A stretch of 64,000 nucleotides of DNA from Lentibacillus salicampi (GTDB taxonomy: Bacteria > Bacillota > Bacilli > Bacillales > Amphibacillaceae): the NCBI RefSeq assembly GCF_004565465.1, contig NZ_SRHY01000006.1, positions 58,841 through 122,840 of the forward strand, read 5' to 3'. Below, piece after piece: positions 44,269 to 53,210 of the stretch. The stretch's first letter is position 1, and each line of letters starts with the position of its first letter. The position numbers were made by a program, and so were the translations under genes. The notes under the pieces are model-generated. The model worked only from the letters and a program-made list of their open reading frames with translations. It had not been told where the DNA came from and ran no database searches.

Positions 44269-45426
44269 TTATTTGTGCATTCTCGGATCAAACGCATCCC
44301 TGAGACCGTCACCGATCAGGTTAAACGCGATCATGATGATTGAAATCAGAACGGCCGGATAGAATACCAGATAAGGATATAACCTGAATACTTTAAAACC
44401 GGCGTCAATCAATGCACCGAGTGATGCCTCCGGTGGAACAATACCAAGGCCGATGAAACTGAGGAATGCTTCAAAGAAAATCGCACTCGGAATCGTAAAC
44501 ATTGTGTTAATGATGATAATACCGGCAATATTCGGCATCAGATGTTTCCGTATGATTTTCCCGTTTGTTTGTCCCAATGTTCTGGCCGCAAGTACATATT
44601 CCTCATTTTTTTGTTTGAGCACTTCTCCCCTTACGATACGAGCCATGCCTGTCCATCCGGTTATCGTAAGGGCTAAAACAATGGACATAATACCCGGCTG
44701 CAAAACAATCAGCAACAGGAATATGACAACGAGGTTTGGAATACCACTCAGTATTTCAATGATCCGCTGCAGAACATCGTCCACTCGACCGCCATAATAA
44801 CCGGATATGCCCCCATAAGCAACACCGATAAGAAGGTCAATTGCAGCGGCAACAAAGGCAATGATTAATGACACTCTTGTTCCAAGCCAAATTCTAGTCC
44901 ACTGGTCACGGCCCAGCTGGTCGGTACCAAGCCAGAAATAGTCATCCGTCATTTCTTTTGCTTCATAGATGTTATAGGTTGCTGAAACTTCGGCAGAATC
45001 TGTGCTCCCGTCACCTTCAGACAGCACTTCTATATCAACGAAGTCTTCGGCATTGTCATAACGCATGACGGCATTTTCAGTTGCTTCTTCAACGGTGGAC
45101 CCTTTAAATTCATCTTGCAGTGTCCCATCCATGCCCAGAAACGGGATGTTTTCCGCAACAGGAACACGCGGCGGCATTTTCGCACGTGACAAATCCTGAC
45201 CATCCATCCCATATTCATTAAAATATGGTCCAATAATACTCATGAGGATAATGATAATCATGAGAATAATACTGACAACAGCCATTTTATTTTTAAAGAA
45301 TGTTCTCCGTGCGTCCTGGAAAAAGGACCTGCTCGGTTTTGTAATCATTTCAGTTGTATTCTCTTTCCGCTCGTGGGAGACAAACAGTTCCTTTGGTGGT
45401 TCATTTTTCTGGTGTTGTCCAGCCAT
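44269..45426 (-). CDS. oppC: Peptide ABC transporter permease C (system 2), with long external loop
   Basis: A 385-residue permease, about 80 residues longer than its two paralogues here. The extra length lies between helix 1 (about residues 48-68) and helix 2 (about 187), an exported loop of roughly 115 residues with acidic, threonine-rich text (VEEATENAVMRYDNAEDFVD). Firmicute OppC proteins often have such a loop, which probably contacts OppA. The core holds the usual EAA loop (LAARTLGQTNGKIIRKHLMP). It directly abuts oppB2. Confidence 0.92.
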   Translation of the reverse strand: MAGQHQKNEPPKELFVSHERKENTTEMITKPSRSFFQDARRTFFKNKMAVVSIILMIIIILMSIIGPYFNEYGMDGQDLSRAKMPPRVPVAENIPFLGMDGTLQDEFKGSTVEEATENAVMRYDNAEDFVDIEVLSEGDGSTDSAEVSATYNIYEAKEMTDDYFWLGTDQLGRDQWTRIWLGTRVSLIIAFVAAAIDLLIGVAYGGISGYYGGRVDDVLQRIIEILSGIPNLVVIFLLLIVLQPGIMSIVLALTITGWTGMARIVRGEVLKQKNEEYVLAARTLGQTNGKIIRKHLMPNIAGIIIINTMFTIPSAIFFEAFLSFIGLGIVPPEASLGALIDAGFKVFRLYPYLVFYPAVLISIIMIAFNLIGDGLRDAFDPRMHK

Positions 45427-46356
45427 TTAGCGTCCCCCCCCTGTTAGCCGGATTCTTGGATCGATTAATCCATACAAAATATCGATCACAAGTAAAATCA
45501 CGATAAATAAGACAGAGAACAAAAGGGTTGTCCCCATAATAGTCGGATAATCGAGCACCTCAATGGAGCTGACAAACTGCTCACCAATCCCTGGAACCGC
45601 AAAAATCTTTTCAATCACGAGTGTCCCGGTCATGAGTGATACAGCCATCGGACCCATGACGGTAACCAATGGAATCAGTGAGTTCCGCAACCCGTGTTTG
45701 AAAATGATACCGGATTCGGTGACACCCTTTGCCCGTGCTGTCGTAATATAGTCTGAGCCAAGGACCTCCAGCATCTCTGTCCGTGTAAAACGGGCAGCTG
45801 TTGCCATCGGAAAGATTGCCAGGGCAATCGTCGGCAGAACCGTATGTGCATAGGTTCCCCATAATGCAACAGGAAAGAGCCCCCATTCATTCGCCAAATA
45901 CCATTGCAATAAACCTGCGAAAACAAAGGAAGGAATGGACGTACCTAAAACAGCAATAACGGTGGAAGTATAATCCAGCCATCCATTATGATAAATAGCG
46001 GCAATCAGTCCAAATAAAATACCAGCAATTGTTCCAAAAATGAGCGCCTGTCCGCCGAGTACCATTGACGGTGGCATCCGATTGATTAATATATCCGTTA
46101 CCGGGGTATTATCAAAGTGGAAGGATATACCTAAATCTCCCCGAACAAGTCCCGTCATATAATTCACGTATTGAACCGGAATCGGGTCGTTCAGCCCGTA
46201 TTTTTCCAATACGACTTCTCTCTGCGATTCCGACAGCTTGTTTTCGGCAGATAGCGGGCTGCCGGGAAGCAATTTCATAAGGAAAAATGTGACGGTGGCA
46301 ATAATAAACAGTGTAATAATCATGTAAAATATCCGCCGCAAAATATATCGAAGCAT
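45427..46356 (-). CDS. oppB: Peptide ABC transporter permease B (system 2)
   Basis: A 309-residue permease with six helices, starting MLRYILRRIFYM after AGGAGGTG. The conserved PGSPLSAE box (about residues 31-38) and EAA loop ITTARAKGVTESGIIFKHGL are present. It has a 151-bp gap to oppA2 carrying a strong stem-loop, and its stop codon is adjacent to the oppC2 start. It forms the channel with OppC2. Confidence 0.93.
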   Translation of the reverse strand: MLRYILRRIFYMIITLFIIATVTFFLMKLLPGSPLSAENKLSESQREVVLEKYGLNDPIPVQYVNYMTGLVRGDLGISFHFDNTPVTDILINRMPPSMVLGGQALIFGTIAGILFGLIAAIYHNGWLDYTSTVIAVLGTSIPSFVFAGLLQWYLANEWGLFPVALWGTYAHTVLPTIALAIFPMATAARFTRTEMLEVLGSDYITTARAKGVTESGIIFKHGLRNSLIPLVTVMGPMAVSLMTGTLVIEKIFAVPGIGEQFVSSIEVLDYPTIMGTTLLFSVLFIVILLVIDILYGLIDPRIRLTGGGR

Positions 46357-46430
46357 TACCGCACCTCCTAATTTGATGATTGTTCCTGTTGATTAAAAAA
46401 TTCACTATTATATGATTTTTTCCTATACAG

Positions 46431-46474
46431 GGTAAAAGAGAGTACATGCCATGAGGTCATATACTCTCTTTACC
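46431..46474 (-). promoter_or_regulatory. Stem-loop between oppA2 and oppB2
   Basis: GGTAAAAGAGAGTA (46431-46444) and TACTCTCTTTACC (46462-46474) form a stem of about 13 bp with one bulge. No clean T-run follows, so it may protect oppA mRNA or partly terminate, making oppA more abundant than the membrane genes. Confidence 0.65.
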
Positions 46475-46507
46475 AGGGTTACAGCATATTTGATTGGGTA
46501 TGCAGGT

Positions 46508-48181
46508 TTATTCTTCTGACCCTACACTTGCCCATTTCCATTCGAAAGTTGGACCGAATGAATTGATATAGACATCCTGTATTTTCGGCTGAACCAGTCG
46601 TGCTCTTGCTCTTTGATAAAGTGGTGCTACAGCGGCTGTATCTGCCAATATCTGCTCAGCTTCCAGGAAGTTTTGATAACGTGCTTCTTTATCCTGGGCC
46701 AGCTCGTCTGTTGTTTCCTGGATCAGCGTGTCATACTCTTCGTTGGAATAACCCATTTGGTTGTTTTGACCGTCTGTCAGCCAGAGGTTCAGGAATGTAT
46801 ACGGGTCAACATAGTCAGGTCCCCATAAGGACGTCTGCAGCTGATAATCCATGTTCGTATCCAAATCAAGACGCTGCTCAAATGGAACGGATTTAAGGGT
46901 TACGTCCAATCCTTTTAAATTCGTTGAAAGCTGGTTGGCAATATACTCATCTGAAATTTTCGCTACTTCGCTGTCACCGCCAAGCAACTCCAGCTCAACG
47001 GAATCCTTGCCAATTTCTTCCAGACCTTCTTCCCAAAGCTGTGCTGCCTTCTCCGGATCATACGTCACCAGATCACCGTTTGCTTCACGGAAGTCTTGAC
47101 CGTCAGGCGTCTTCACGAAATCTTTTGGTACAAAGCCAGTTGATGCAATCGAACCGTTATTCAGGATTTCATTAACCATTGCTTCTTTATCAACGGCCAT
47201 CGAGATGGCTTTACGCATTTTCGTATTGGCCAGTGCATCGCTCTGTGTCTGGTTCATCTTCAGGTAGGCCAACGTTGCTTCAGGAACCGTAACATAGTCC
47301 TCGTGTGACTGGTACTGATCGACAAGATCTGATGAAAGTCCTGCACGATCAATTTCCCCGGATTCATATAAGTCCACCTGTGTTTGCGCATCTTTGACAA
47401 CCTCAAATGTTATTTTGTCAAGTTGTACGGTTTCTGCATCCCAGTAATCTTCGTTTTTCTGAAGTTCCCAGGAGCTTGCTGTGCTTTCCCAGTTCTCCAA
47501 CGTATATGGACCGTTGAACAACAATGTATCAGTGCTGGTAGCAAATGCATCGCCTTGCTCTTCCACAAATTCCTCATTTAATGGGTAATATGTCGGAAAT
47601 GCAGCTAACGATTCAAAATATGGTACCGGGTTTTCCAGGTTGACTTCCAGTGTATAATCATCAGGTGCGCTGACACCCAATTCTTCAACCGGAACCTCGC
47701 CTTCGTTCACAGCAGTTGCGTTCTTGACGACACCGCCCATCATGTATGGTCCGTACTCAGACCCTGTATCAGGATCCAGGGCACGCTGCCAGGCATAAAC
47801 AAAGTCATTTGCTGTTACTGGGTCGCCGTTTGACCATGTTGCATCTTCACGAAGGGTGAACGTCCATGTCAGTCCGTCCTCACTTACTTCGTGATCAGTG
47901 GCAATTCCTTCAACGATTTCCCCGTCTTTCATACGATACAGACCTTCCATTGAGGCACCAGTAAACTGAATACCATATTCATCCGTTACCATGCCCGGGT
48001 CCATTGATGGAATCGTGTCCCCGTTCACAAAATTAAGAACTTGTTCGGTGTTCGAACCGGATTCTTCTGTTCCTTCTTCACCGCCATTATCGCCTGACGA
48101 CCCGGAGTTGTCTCCACCGGAACATGCCGACAGGAAAAGGCCGAGAAGTAAAGCTAAGGCTAAAAACCATACCTTCTTCAT
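46508..48181 (-). CDS. oppA: Peptide ABC transporter, substrate-binding lipoprotein (system 2)
   Basis: A 557-residue SBP_bac_5 lipoprotein. I start it at the ATG of MKKVWFLALALLLG, after AAGGGGG; the frame is open 7 codons further. The lipobox is FLSACSGG (Cys about residue 20), followed by a glycine/serine/glutamate linker. The binding domain has YRMKDGEIVEGIA and WSNGDPVTANDFVYAWQRAL, the OppA signature. It is the first gene of its operon and has a promoter like that of oppA3. It captures oligopeptides. Confidence 0.94.
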   Translation of the reverse strand: MKKVWFLALALLLGLFLSACSGGDNSGSSGDNGGEEGTEESGSNTEQVLNFVNGDTIPSMDPGMVTDEYGIQFTGASMEGLYRMKDGEIVEGIATDHEVSEDGLTWTFTLREDATWSNGDPVTANDFVYAWQRALDPDTGSEYGPYMMGGVVKNATAVNEGEVPVEELGVSAPDDYTLEVNLENPVPYFESLAAFPTYYPLNEEFVEEQGDAFATSTDTLLFNGPYTLENWESTASSWELQKNEDYWDAETVQLDKITFEVVKDAQTQVDLYESGEIDRAGLSSDLVDQYQSHEDYVTVPEATLAYLKMNQTQSDALANTKMRKAISMAVDKEAMVNEILNNGSIASTGFVPKDFVKTPDGQDFREANGDLVTYDPEKAAQLWEEGLEEIGKDSVELELLGGDSEVAKISDEYIANQLSTNLKGLDVTLKSVPFEQRLDLDTNMDYQLQTSLWGPDYVDPYTFLNLWLTDGQNNQMGYSNEEYDTLIQETTDELAQDKEARYQNFLEAEQILADTAAVAPLYQRARARLVQPKIQDVYINSFGPTFEWKWASVGSEE

Positions 48182-48249
48182 GTTGAAAAATACCCCCTTC
48201 ATTACCCTAAATTATCTGATAATTTAGCAGAATTAACCGCTTGAAAAGA

Positions 48250-48279
48250 ATTATACTATTTTTCTTACAAGTTTGTAAA
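48250..48279 (-). promoter_or_regulatory. Promoter of opp operon 2
   Basis: TATAAT (48250-48255) with TTTACA (48274-48279, spacing 18) or TTACAA (48273-48278, spacing 17). The text AGAAAAATAGTATAAT is shared with the opp3 promoter. Confidence 0.75.
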
Positions 48280-48420
48280 GGTCTTTTTTAGGGAAATATC
48301 ATAAATTAATTGTCAATTATCGCTATAACACGGGATTTGCGACCTGGAAATTTTATTTTATTGGTACCTTATGACTATGATATACTGTTGACACAGAATT
48401 ATTAAGGTAGGAACAGATAA

Positions 48421-48783
48421 ATGCTAAAAACAAACTTATACATATTGATGGCAAATATAGGGCTCATCATTTCTTTCTTTTACTGGTCAGCTTCGGAATT
48501 TACACTGCTGCAATTTCTGAACACCACTTTTTATGTTGTGCTGATTTATATGATCATTTCATTAGTAACGTATACAATCAAGGGCGGTTTCTATGACGGT
48601 GTGACATTCGGTTTTCGGCGGTTCCGGAGTGTCATGTCAAAAGACGGGGACCCCTTGGAGGAGTGGCGGGAAAAGCCCGCACCATCAGCAAGGGTCAATT
48701 CAACATTTTATAGAATCGTGCGATTTCAATGGGTAGCACTCCTGCTGCTTCTGTTAATTCTTATTCTCATCTATTATAGCTGA
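48421..48783 (+). CDS. DUF3899 membrane protein
   Basis: A 120-residue protein with two N-terminal helices (about residues 5-22 and 30-52) and one C-terminal helix (about 99-117, VALLLLLLILILIYY). A basic, arginine-rich cytoplasmic loop lies between (FGFRRFRSVMSK and EEWREKPAPSA). This is the DUF3899 layout; function is unknown. It is the only gene on the plus strand within the opp cluster and sits between the promoter of operon 2 and the end of operon 3. It has its own RBS (AAGGTAGGA). Confidence 0.8.
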   Translation: MLKTNLYILMANIGLIISFFYWSASEFTLLQFLNTTFYVVLIYMIISLVTYTIKGGFYDGVTFGFRRFRSVMSKDGDPLEEWREKPAPSARVNSTFYRIVRFQWVALLLLLLILILIYYS

Positions 48784-48865
48784 CGTGCCTCACAGTTTAT
48801 GGATAGTTTATCGGGTAGCCTATCTTACACGGGGCTATTCAATAGTTAAAGATCTTTAAATCGAA

Positions 48866-48900
48866 AATAAGACCCGAGTGGTTTAAATCCAAACGAGTCT
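48866..48900 (-). terminator. Terminator of opp operon 3
   Basis: AGACTCGTTTGG pairs with CCACTCGGGTCT (minus strand), with a G-U and two mismatches, followed by TATTTTCG. Confidence 0.55.
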
Positions 48901-48943
48901 GCTATAACCTTGACATATTATTGGTAGCCTTTGTGTAACCTCT

Positions 48944-49960
48944 TTAACTACGCACTGCCTGTCTTGCCTTGTGTTCTTCATTATACTTGTCATTGTATAA
49001 ATGGCAGGCAACCCAGTGGTCGTTTGAATATTCCTGCCACTCCGGCTCTACTTTCGCACAAACATCCATCGCCAGCGGGCACCTCGTCCGGAATCGGCAG
49101 CCGCTTGGCGGGTTGATTGGACTTGGTACGTCCCCTTCAATAATAATCCGTTCTCGTGATCGTTCCTTTCGTGGATCTGAAACCGGAATAGCACTTAGCA
49201 GCGCTTGTGTATACGGGTGCAGTGGTTCATGGTACAAATCACGGCTTGTGGCCACTTCTGCCATGTTCCCCAAGTACATAACCCCCACCCGGTCACTAAT
49301 ATGCTTAACCATGGAAAGGTCATGCGCGATAAACAGATAAGTCAGACCACGCTCCTCCTGCAGTTTCTTCAACAAGTTAACGACCTGTGCCTGAATGGAA
49401 ACGTCCAATGCGGAAATCGCTTCATCAGCAACAATGAAGTCCGGATTGACGGCTAAAGCGCGGGCAATACCAATACGCTGGCGTTGACCGCCGCTGAACT
49501 CATGCGGATAACGGTTCCCATGTTCCTGGTTAAGACCGACTGTTTCCAGCAATGTATTCACTTGTTTCAGACGTTGTTTTTTTGATTTTGCTAAACCATG
49601 CGTGTCAATACCTTCTGCGATAATATCCTTGACGGTCATTCTTGGGTTCAATGAAGCATAAGGGTCCTGAAAAATCATTTGCATACTGCGGGCGAATGCC
49701 TTCAACTCTTTTCCTGATTTCTTCCCATGGACATTTTCACCCTGATAATCTACTTCTCCTTCAGTCGCTTCATAGATTCGCATAATGGTCCGTCCCGCCG
49801 TCGACTTGCCACAACCTGACTCTCCGACAAGTCCGAATGTCTCCCCTTTATAAATGTCAAATGTAATGCCATCGACTGCCTTTAGAACCGTTTTACGCCC
49901 CATTGAAAAGTGTTTTTTCAAGTCTTTTATCTCAAGTAATTTTTCTCTTTGTTCATTCAT
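48944..49960 (-). CDS. oppF: Peptide ABC transporter ATP-binding protein F (system 3)
   Basis: A 338-residue ATPase. Walker A GESGCGKST, signature FSGGQRQR, Walker B FIVADEAISALD (A for P after the catalytic glutamate) and IAHDLSM are intact. The C-terminal extension PPSGCRFRTRCPLAMDVCAK keeps three cysteines of the family cluster. It starts MNEQREKLLEI after AGGAGG and overlaps the end of oppD3 by 8 nt. Compared with OppF2 this copy has the complete extension. Confidence 0.93.
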   Translation of the reverse strand: MNEQREKLLEIKDLKKHFSMGRKTVLKAVDGITFDIYKGETFGLVGESGCGKSTAGRTIMRIYEATEGEVDYQGENVHGKKSGKELKAFARSMQMIFQDPYASLNPRMTVKDIIAEGIDTHGLAKSKKQRLKQVNTLLETVGLNQEHGNRYPHEFSGGQRQRIGIARALAVNPDFIVADEAISALDVSIQAQVVNLLKKLQEERGLTYLFIAHDLSMVKHISDRVGVMYLGNMAEVATSRDLYHEPLHPYTQALLSAIPVSDPRKERSRERIIIEGDVPSPINPPSGCRFRTRCPLAMDVCAKVEPEWQEYSNDHWVACHLYNDKYNEEHKARQAVRS

Positions 49961-50981
49961 TTACGATCGAACCTCCTGCGATTGCAGATTCGGGTGGTTC
50001 TACTTTTGGTGCACGCTCATCCAATAACCAGCAGGCTGTTTTTTGGGTACTGGATAGCTCAGTATATTCCGGCATATGATCTTCACAAACTTTCATGGCA
50101 TACGGGCAACGCGCTGCAAATGGACAGCCCTTTGGCGGATCCAGCAAATCCGGCGGTGAGCCTGGGATGGCATGAAGGTCTACATTGTCGTCTTCAAGTT
50201 TCGGCATCGACCCCAGCAGCCCCCATGTATACGGATGGCGTGCGTTATAGAAAATTTCATCTGCGGAACCTGTTTCAACGATTTTCCCGCCATACATGAC
50301 AGCTACCCGGTCGGCAGCATTTGCTACGACTCCCAAATCATGGGTAATCAGAATAATGGCTGCACCGGTCTGTTCTTTTAAATTACGCATTAAATCAAGT
50401 ATTTGCGCTTGAATAGTAACATCCAGTGCTGTTGTCGGTTCGTCTGCAATCAGCATTTTCGGATTACAGGCCAGGGCAATCGCAATCATTCCACGTTGAC
50501 GCATTCCACCCGAATATTGGTGCGGATATTGATTGATTCGTGCTTCCGGATTTGGTATACCAACAAGTTTTAATAATTCAATCCCACGATTATGAGCCTC
50601 TTTTTTCGTCATGCCCTGGTGCTTTATTAAGCTTTCAGAGATCTGTCTACCCACTGTCATGGTCGGATTTAACGACGTCATTGGATCCTGGAAAATCATA
50701 CTAATTTCTTTACCTCGTATATCTTCCATCTGTTTATCCGATTTTAGAACAAGATCTTCACCATCGAATTTGATTGAACCGTCCACAAATTTCCCCGGCG
50801 GCATTTCAATCAGCCGCATCAGTGATTGGGCTGTCACACTTTTTCCCGATCCTGATTCACCGACAATGGCAAGTGTTTCCTGTTTACTTAGTTCGAAACT
50901 GACATCACGTACAGCTTTCACTTCACCGCCGAACGTATCAAACGAAACGGAAAGATTATCGACTTCCAATACTTTTTTCAT
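49953..50981 (-). CDS. oppD: Peptide ABC transporter ATP-binding protein D (system 3)
   Basis: A 342-residue ATPase. The ATG at 50981 follows GGGAGGG. Walker A GESGSGKSV, signature YSGGMRQR, Walker B MLIADEPTTALD and ITHDLGV are intact. The C-terminal extension PPKGCPFAARCPYAMKVCED keeps all family cysteines, so an Fe-S cluster is likely. Homologous to OppD2 with about the same length. Confidence 0.93.
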   Translation of the reverse strand: MKKVLEVDNLSVSFDTFGGEVKAVRDVSFELSKQETLAIVGESGSGKSVTAQSLMRLIEMPPGKFVDGSIKFDGEDLVLKSDKQMEDIRGKEISMIFQDPMTSLNPTMTVGRQISESLIKHQGMTKKEAHNRGIELLKLVGIPNPEARINQYPHQYSGGMRQRGMIAIALACNPKMLIADEPTTALDVTIQAQILDLMRNLKEQTGAAIILITHDLGVVANAADRVAVMYGGKIVETGSADEIFYNARHPYTWGLLGSMPKLEDDNVDLHAIPGSPPDLLDPPKGCPFAARCPYAMKVCEDHMPEYTELSSTQKTACWLLDERAPKVEPPESAIAGGSIVNE

Positions 50982-50995
50982 GTTATACCCTCCCA

Positions 50996-51919
50996 CTAAT
51001 TGCGTTCTTTCGGATCAAGCGCATCCCGCATTCCGTCACCAATTACGTTAAAGGCAAGCATGGTCAAAACAATAAAGAATGACGGAAAAAACAGCTGATA
51101 CGGCTGATATTGCAGGTATGGTAATGCTGCATCTGACATGGTACCCCAGCTTGCAAACGGAGCGGGTACGCCCAGTCCTAAATAACTTAAGAACGCTTCA
51201 GTAAAGATGGCGTTCGGAATCGTTAACGTTAACGTCACGAGTATGGGCCCCATCGAATTCGGAATCAAATGCCTGAATAACAATTTGCCTTTTCCGACAC
51301 CAAGCGATTGGGCAGCCATAACATACTCTTCGGTTCGGAGCTGCATCACCTGCCCCCGAACAATCCTGGCCATATTAATCCAGCCGGTAATGACCATCGC
51401 CAGTATCATCGTCCATAACCCTTGTGGCATGACGACCATTAACAAAATGACAACTAATAGATATGGCAAGCCATATAAAATATCAGCAATACGCATCATG
51501 TATTCATCAACTTTACCTCCGAAAAATCCTGCAGCAGCACCCCAAATAACACCGATAATCAGGTCAAGAAATGCAGCGGCAAGACCGATGAACAGCGAAA
51601 TTTTTGCACCATACCATGTTCTTGCAAAAATATCCCTTCCCAGCTGGTCAGTACCAAACCAATGTTCACCGGACGGAGGCTGATTGGAATTAATCAAATC
51701 ATTGGAATAATAATTGTAACCGGATATCGGCCCGCCAAGAAACGACATGATGCCAAGAAGGATAATGACGGCAACACCAAACAGCGCTAATTTATTCTTT
51801 TTGAACCGGCGCCACGCATCTTTCCAAAAGGACGTACTTTCCCTGGCAATTTTCTCTGCTTCAACTTCACTATATTCTATTGGTTCAAAATCAGATTGCT
51901 TTAAATTCAATTGCGCCAT
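50996..51919 (-). CDS. oppC: Peptide ABC transporter permease C (system 3)
   Basis: A 307-residue permease with a long N-terminal acidic tail before helix 1 (about residues 45-65). It lacks the long external loop of OppC2. The EAA loop is VMAAQSLGVGKGKLLFRHLI. The ATG overlaps the stop of oppB3 by one base. It forms the pore of system 3 with OppB3. Confidence 0.93.
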   Translation of the reverse strand: MAQLNLKQSDFEPIEYSEVEAEKIARESTSFWKDAWRRFKKNKLALFGVAVIILLGIMSFLGGPISGYNYYSNDLINSNQPPSGEHWFGTDQLGRDIFARTWYGAKISLFIGLAAAFLDLIIGVIWGAAAGFFGGKVDEYMMRIADILYGLPYLLVVILLMVVMPQGLWTMILAMVITGWINMARIVRGQVMQLRTEEYVMAAQSLGVGKGKLLFRHLIPNSMGPILVTLTLTIPNAIFTEAFLSYLGLGVPAPFASWGTMSDAALPYLQYQPYQLFFPSFFIVLTMLAFNVIGDGMRDALDPKERN

Positions 51920-52854
51920 TACTTACCGCCCCCTTTGCCAGCAACCTTAATTCGAGGGTCAATTAACCCATAAATCAAGTCAACGATTAAAATGGAAATA
52001 AGCAGCAGGACACTAAAGAATACCGTTGTTCCCATAATGACGGTATAATCACGGTTTGTTATACTTTCAACAAATTCATTGCCTAACCCCGGGATAGCAA
52101 AAATCTTCTCAATCACAAAACTACCCGTTAAAATCGCCACGACTAATGGTCCCAAGTAAGAAATAACCGGCATGATAGCATTTCGCAATGCATGTTTATA
52201 CGTCACTACCCTATGGGATAACCCTTTTGATTTAGCAGTTTTGATATAATCTGAACTTAGCACTTCCAACATGCTCGATCGCATCAGCCGCGCGATGAAG
52301 GCAAGCGGCGTTGTGGCAAGTGCTACGGCCGGAAGTAGCGTATGGGCAAATGAATCAAACCGAGCGACTGGCAATGCGTCCATTTGCATAGCAAATACAT
52401 ACTGCAAAAGTGCTGCCATAATAAAGTTTGGCACCGAAATCCCAAGAACAGCTACGACCATTGCCGTGTAGTCTCCGAATTTATTATGTTTTAAAGCAGC
52501 AACTACACCGAGCAATACACCAATTGAAAGTGCGATAAAAATAGCTTCTGCACCCAGTATAAGAGAGTAAGGAACACTCCGGTTAATAATGTCATTGACG
52601 GATTGCGCCGGGTATTTAAATGATGGGCCAAAATCCCACACAGCAATATCCTTCAGATAATCAATATACTGAACATGTAGTGGATCATCCAGCCCGTACT
52701 GTTCATTCAATTGTTGTTCAATTTCGGGTGGCAGTTGCCGTTCAGACGTAAACGGCCCACCTGGGGCAGCTTGCATTAAAAAAAAGGTAATCGTAACAAT
52801 AAAGAATAACGATAACAGAATAAAACCGACCCGTTTCACTAGATATTTTGCCAA
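51919..52854 (-). CDS. oppB: Peptide ABC transporter permease B (system 3)
   Basis: A 311-residue permease. The start appears to be a TTG (52854) after GGAGGTG, giving [26 protein letters not shown] (about residues 31-42) is the OppB box; the EAA loop is [24 protein letters not shown] start may reduce its translation relative to oppA3. The 356-bp gap to oppA3 is unusually long and holds a perfect stem-loop. Confidence 0.92.
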   Translation of the reverse strand: MAKYLVKRVGFILLSLFFIVTITFFLMQAAPGGPFTSERQLPPEIEQQLNEQYGLDDPLHVQYIDYLKDIAVWDFGPSFKYPAQSVNDIINRSVPYSLILGAEAIFIALSIGVLLGVVAALKHNKFGDYTAMVVAVLGISVPNFIMAALLQYVFAMQMDALPVARFDSFAHTLLPAVALATTPLAFIARLMRSSMLEVLSSDYIKTAKSKGLSHRVVTYKHALRNAIMPVISYLGPLVVAILTGSFVIEKIFAIPGLGNEFVESITNRDYTVIMGTTVFFSVLLLISILIVDLIYGLIDPRIKVAGKGGGK

Positions 52855-53210
52855 ATCTGAACACCTCCATCTTTGGTTACTTGACGAACATCATTTTCAT
52901 AAACATGTCCATTATTCACATACAATTGCTTGATTATTGGAATGATAATAGTTTTACGTTTTCTAACAGAAAAATAGGAGTGAATTTAATCACCCCCTTA
53001 ACAGTTCACTATATCTTCAAACCCATGGTCGTTTGGATAGTGAGCGGTTGATAATCGTAAGCTTTTAGATTCAAAGATTTAAAAGGAGTCTAAATTCGTG
53101 TTGTGCAATCATTTTATAAATTGTTTCCCGATATAATGAAAACCTCTACAAGGTATACAGCAACGGTATACCTTGTATTTGGCTTTCAAGCTAAGACCAT
53201 TTGTCAATTT
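52855..53210 (-). other. Intercistronic gap between oppA3 and oppB3
   Basis: No gene is evident. It holds the stem-loop at 53147-53177, an imperfect CACTAT/ATAGTG hairpin near 53009-53044, and the oppB3 ribosome binding site. The TATAAT near 53131 on the plus strand points away from oppB3. Confidence 0.5.
53147..53177 (-). promoter_or_regulatory. Perfect stem-loop between oppA3 and oppB3
   Basis: TACAAGGTATAC (53147-53158) and GTATACCTTGTA (53166-53177) form a 12-bp perfect stem with a 7-nt loop. On the minus strand GAGGTTTTC follows. It occupies the same place as the oppA2-oppB2 stem-loop and probably sets the oppA:oppB ratio. Confidence 0.75.
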
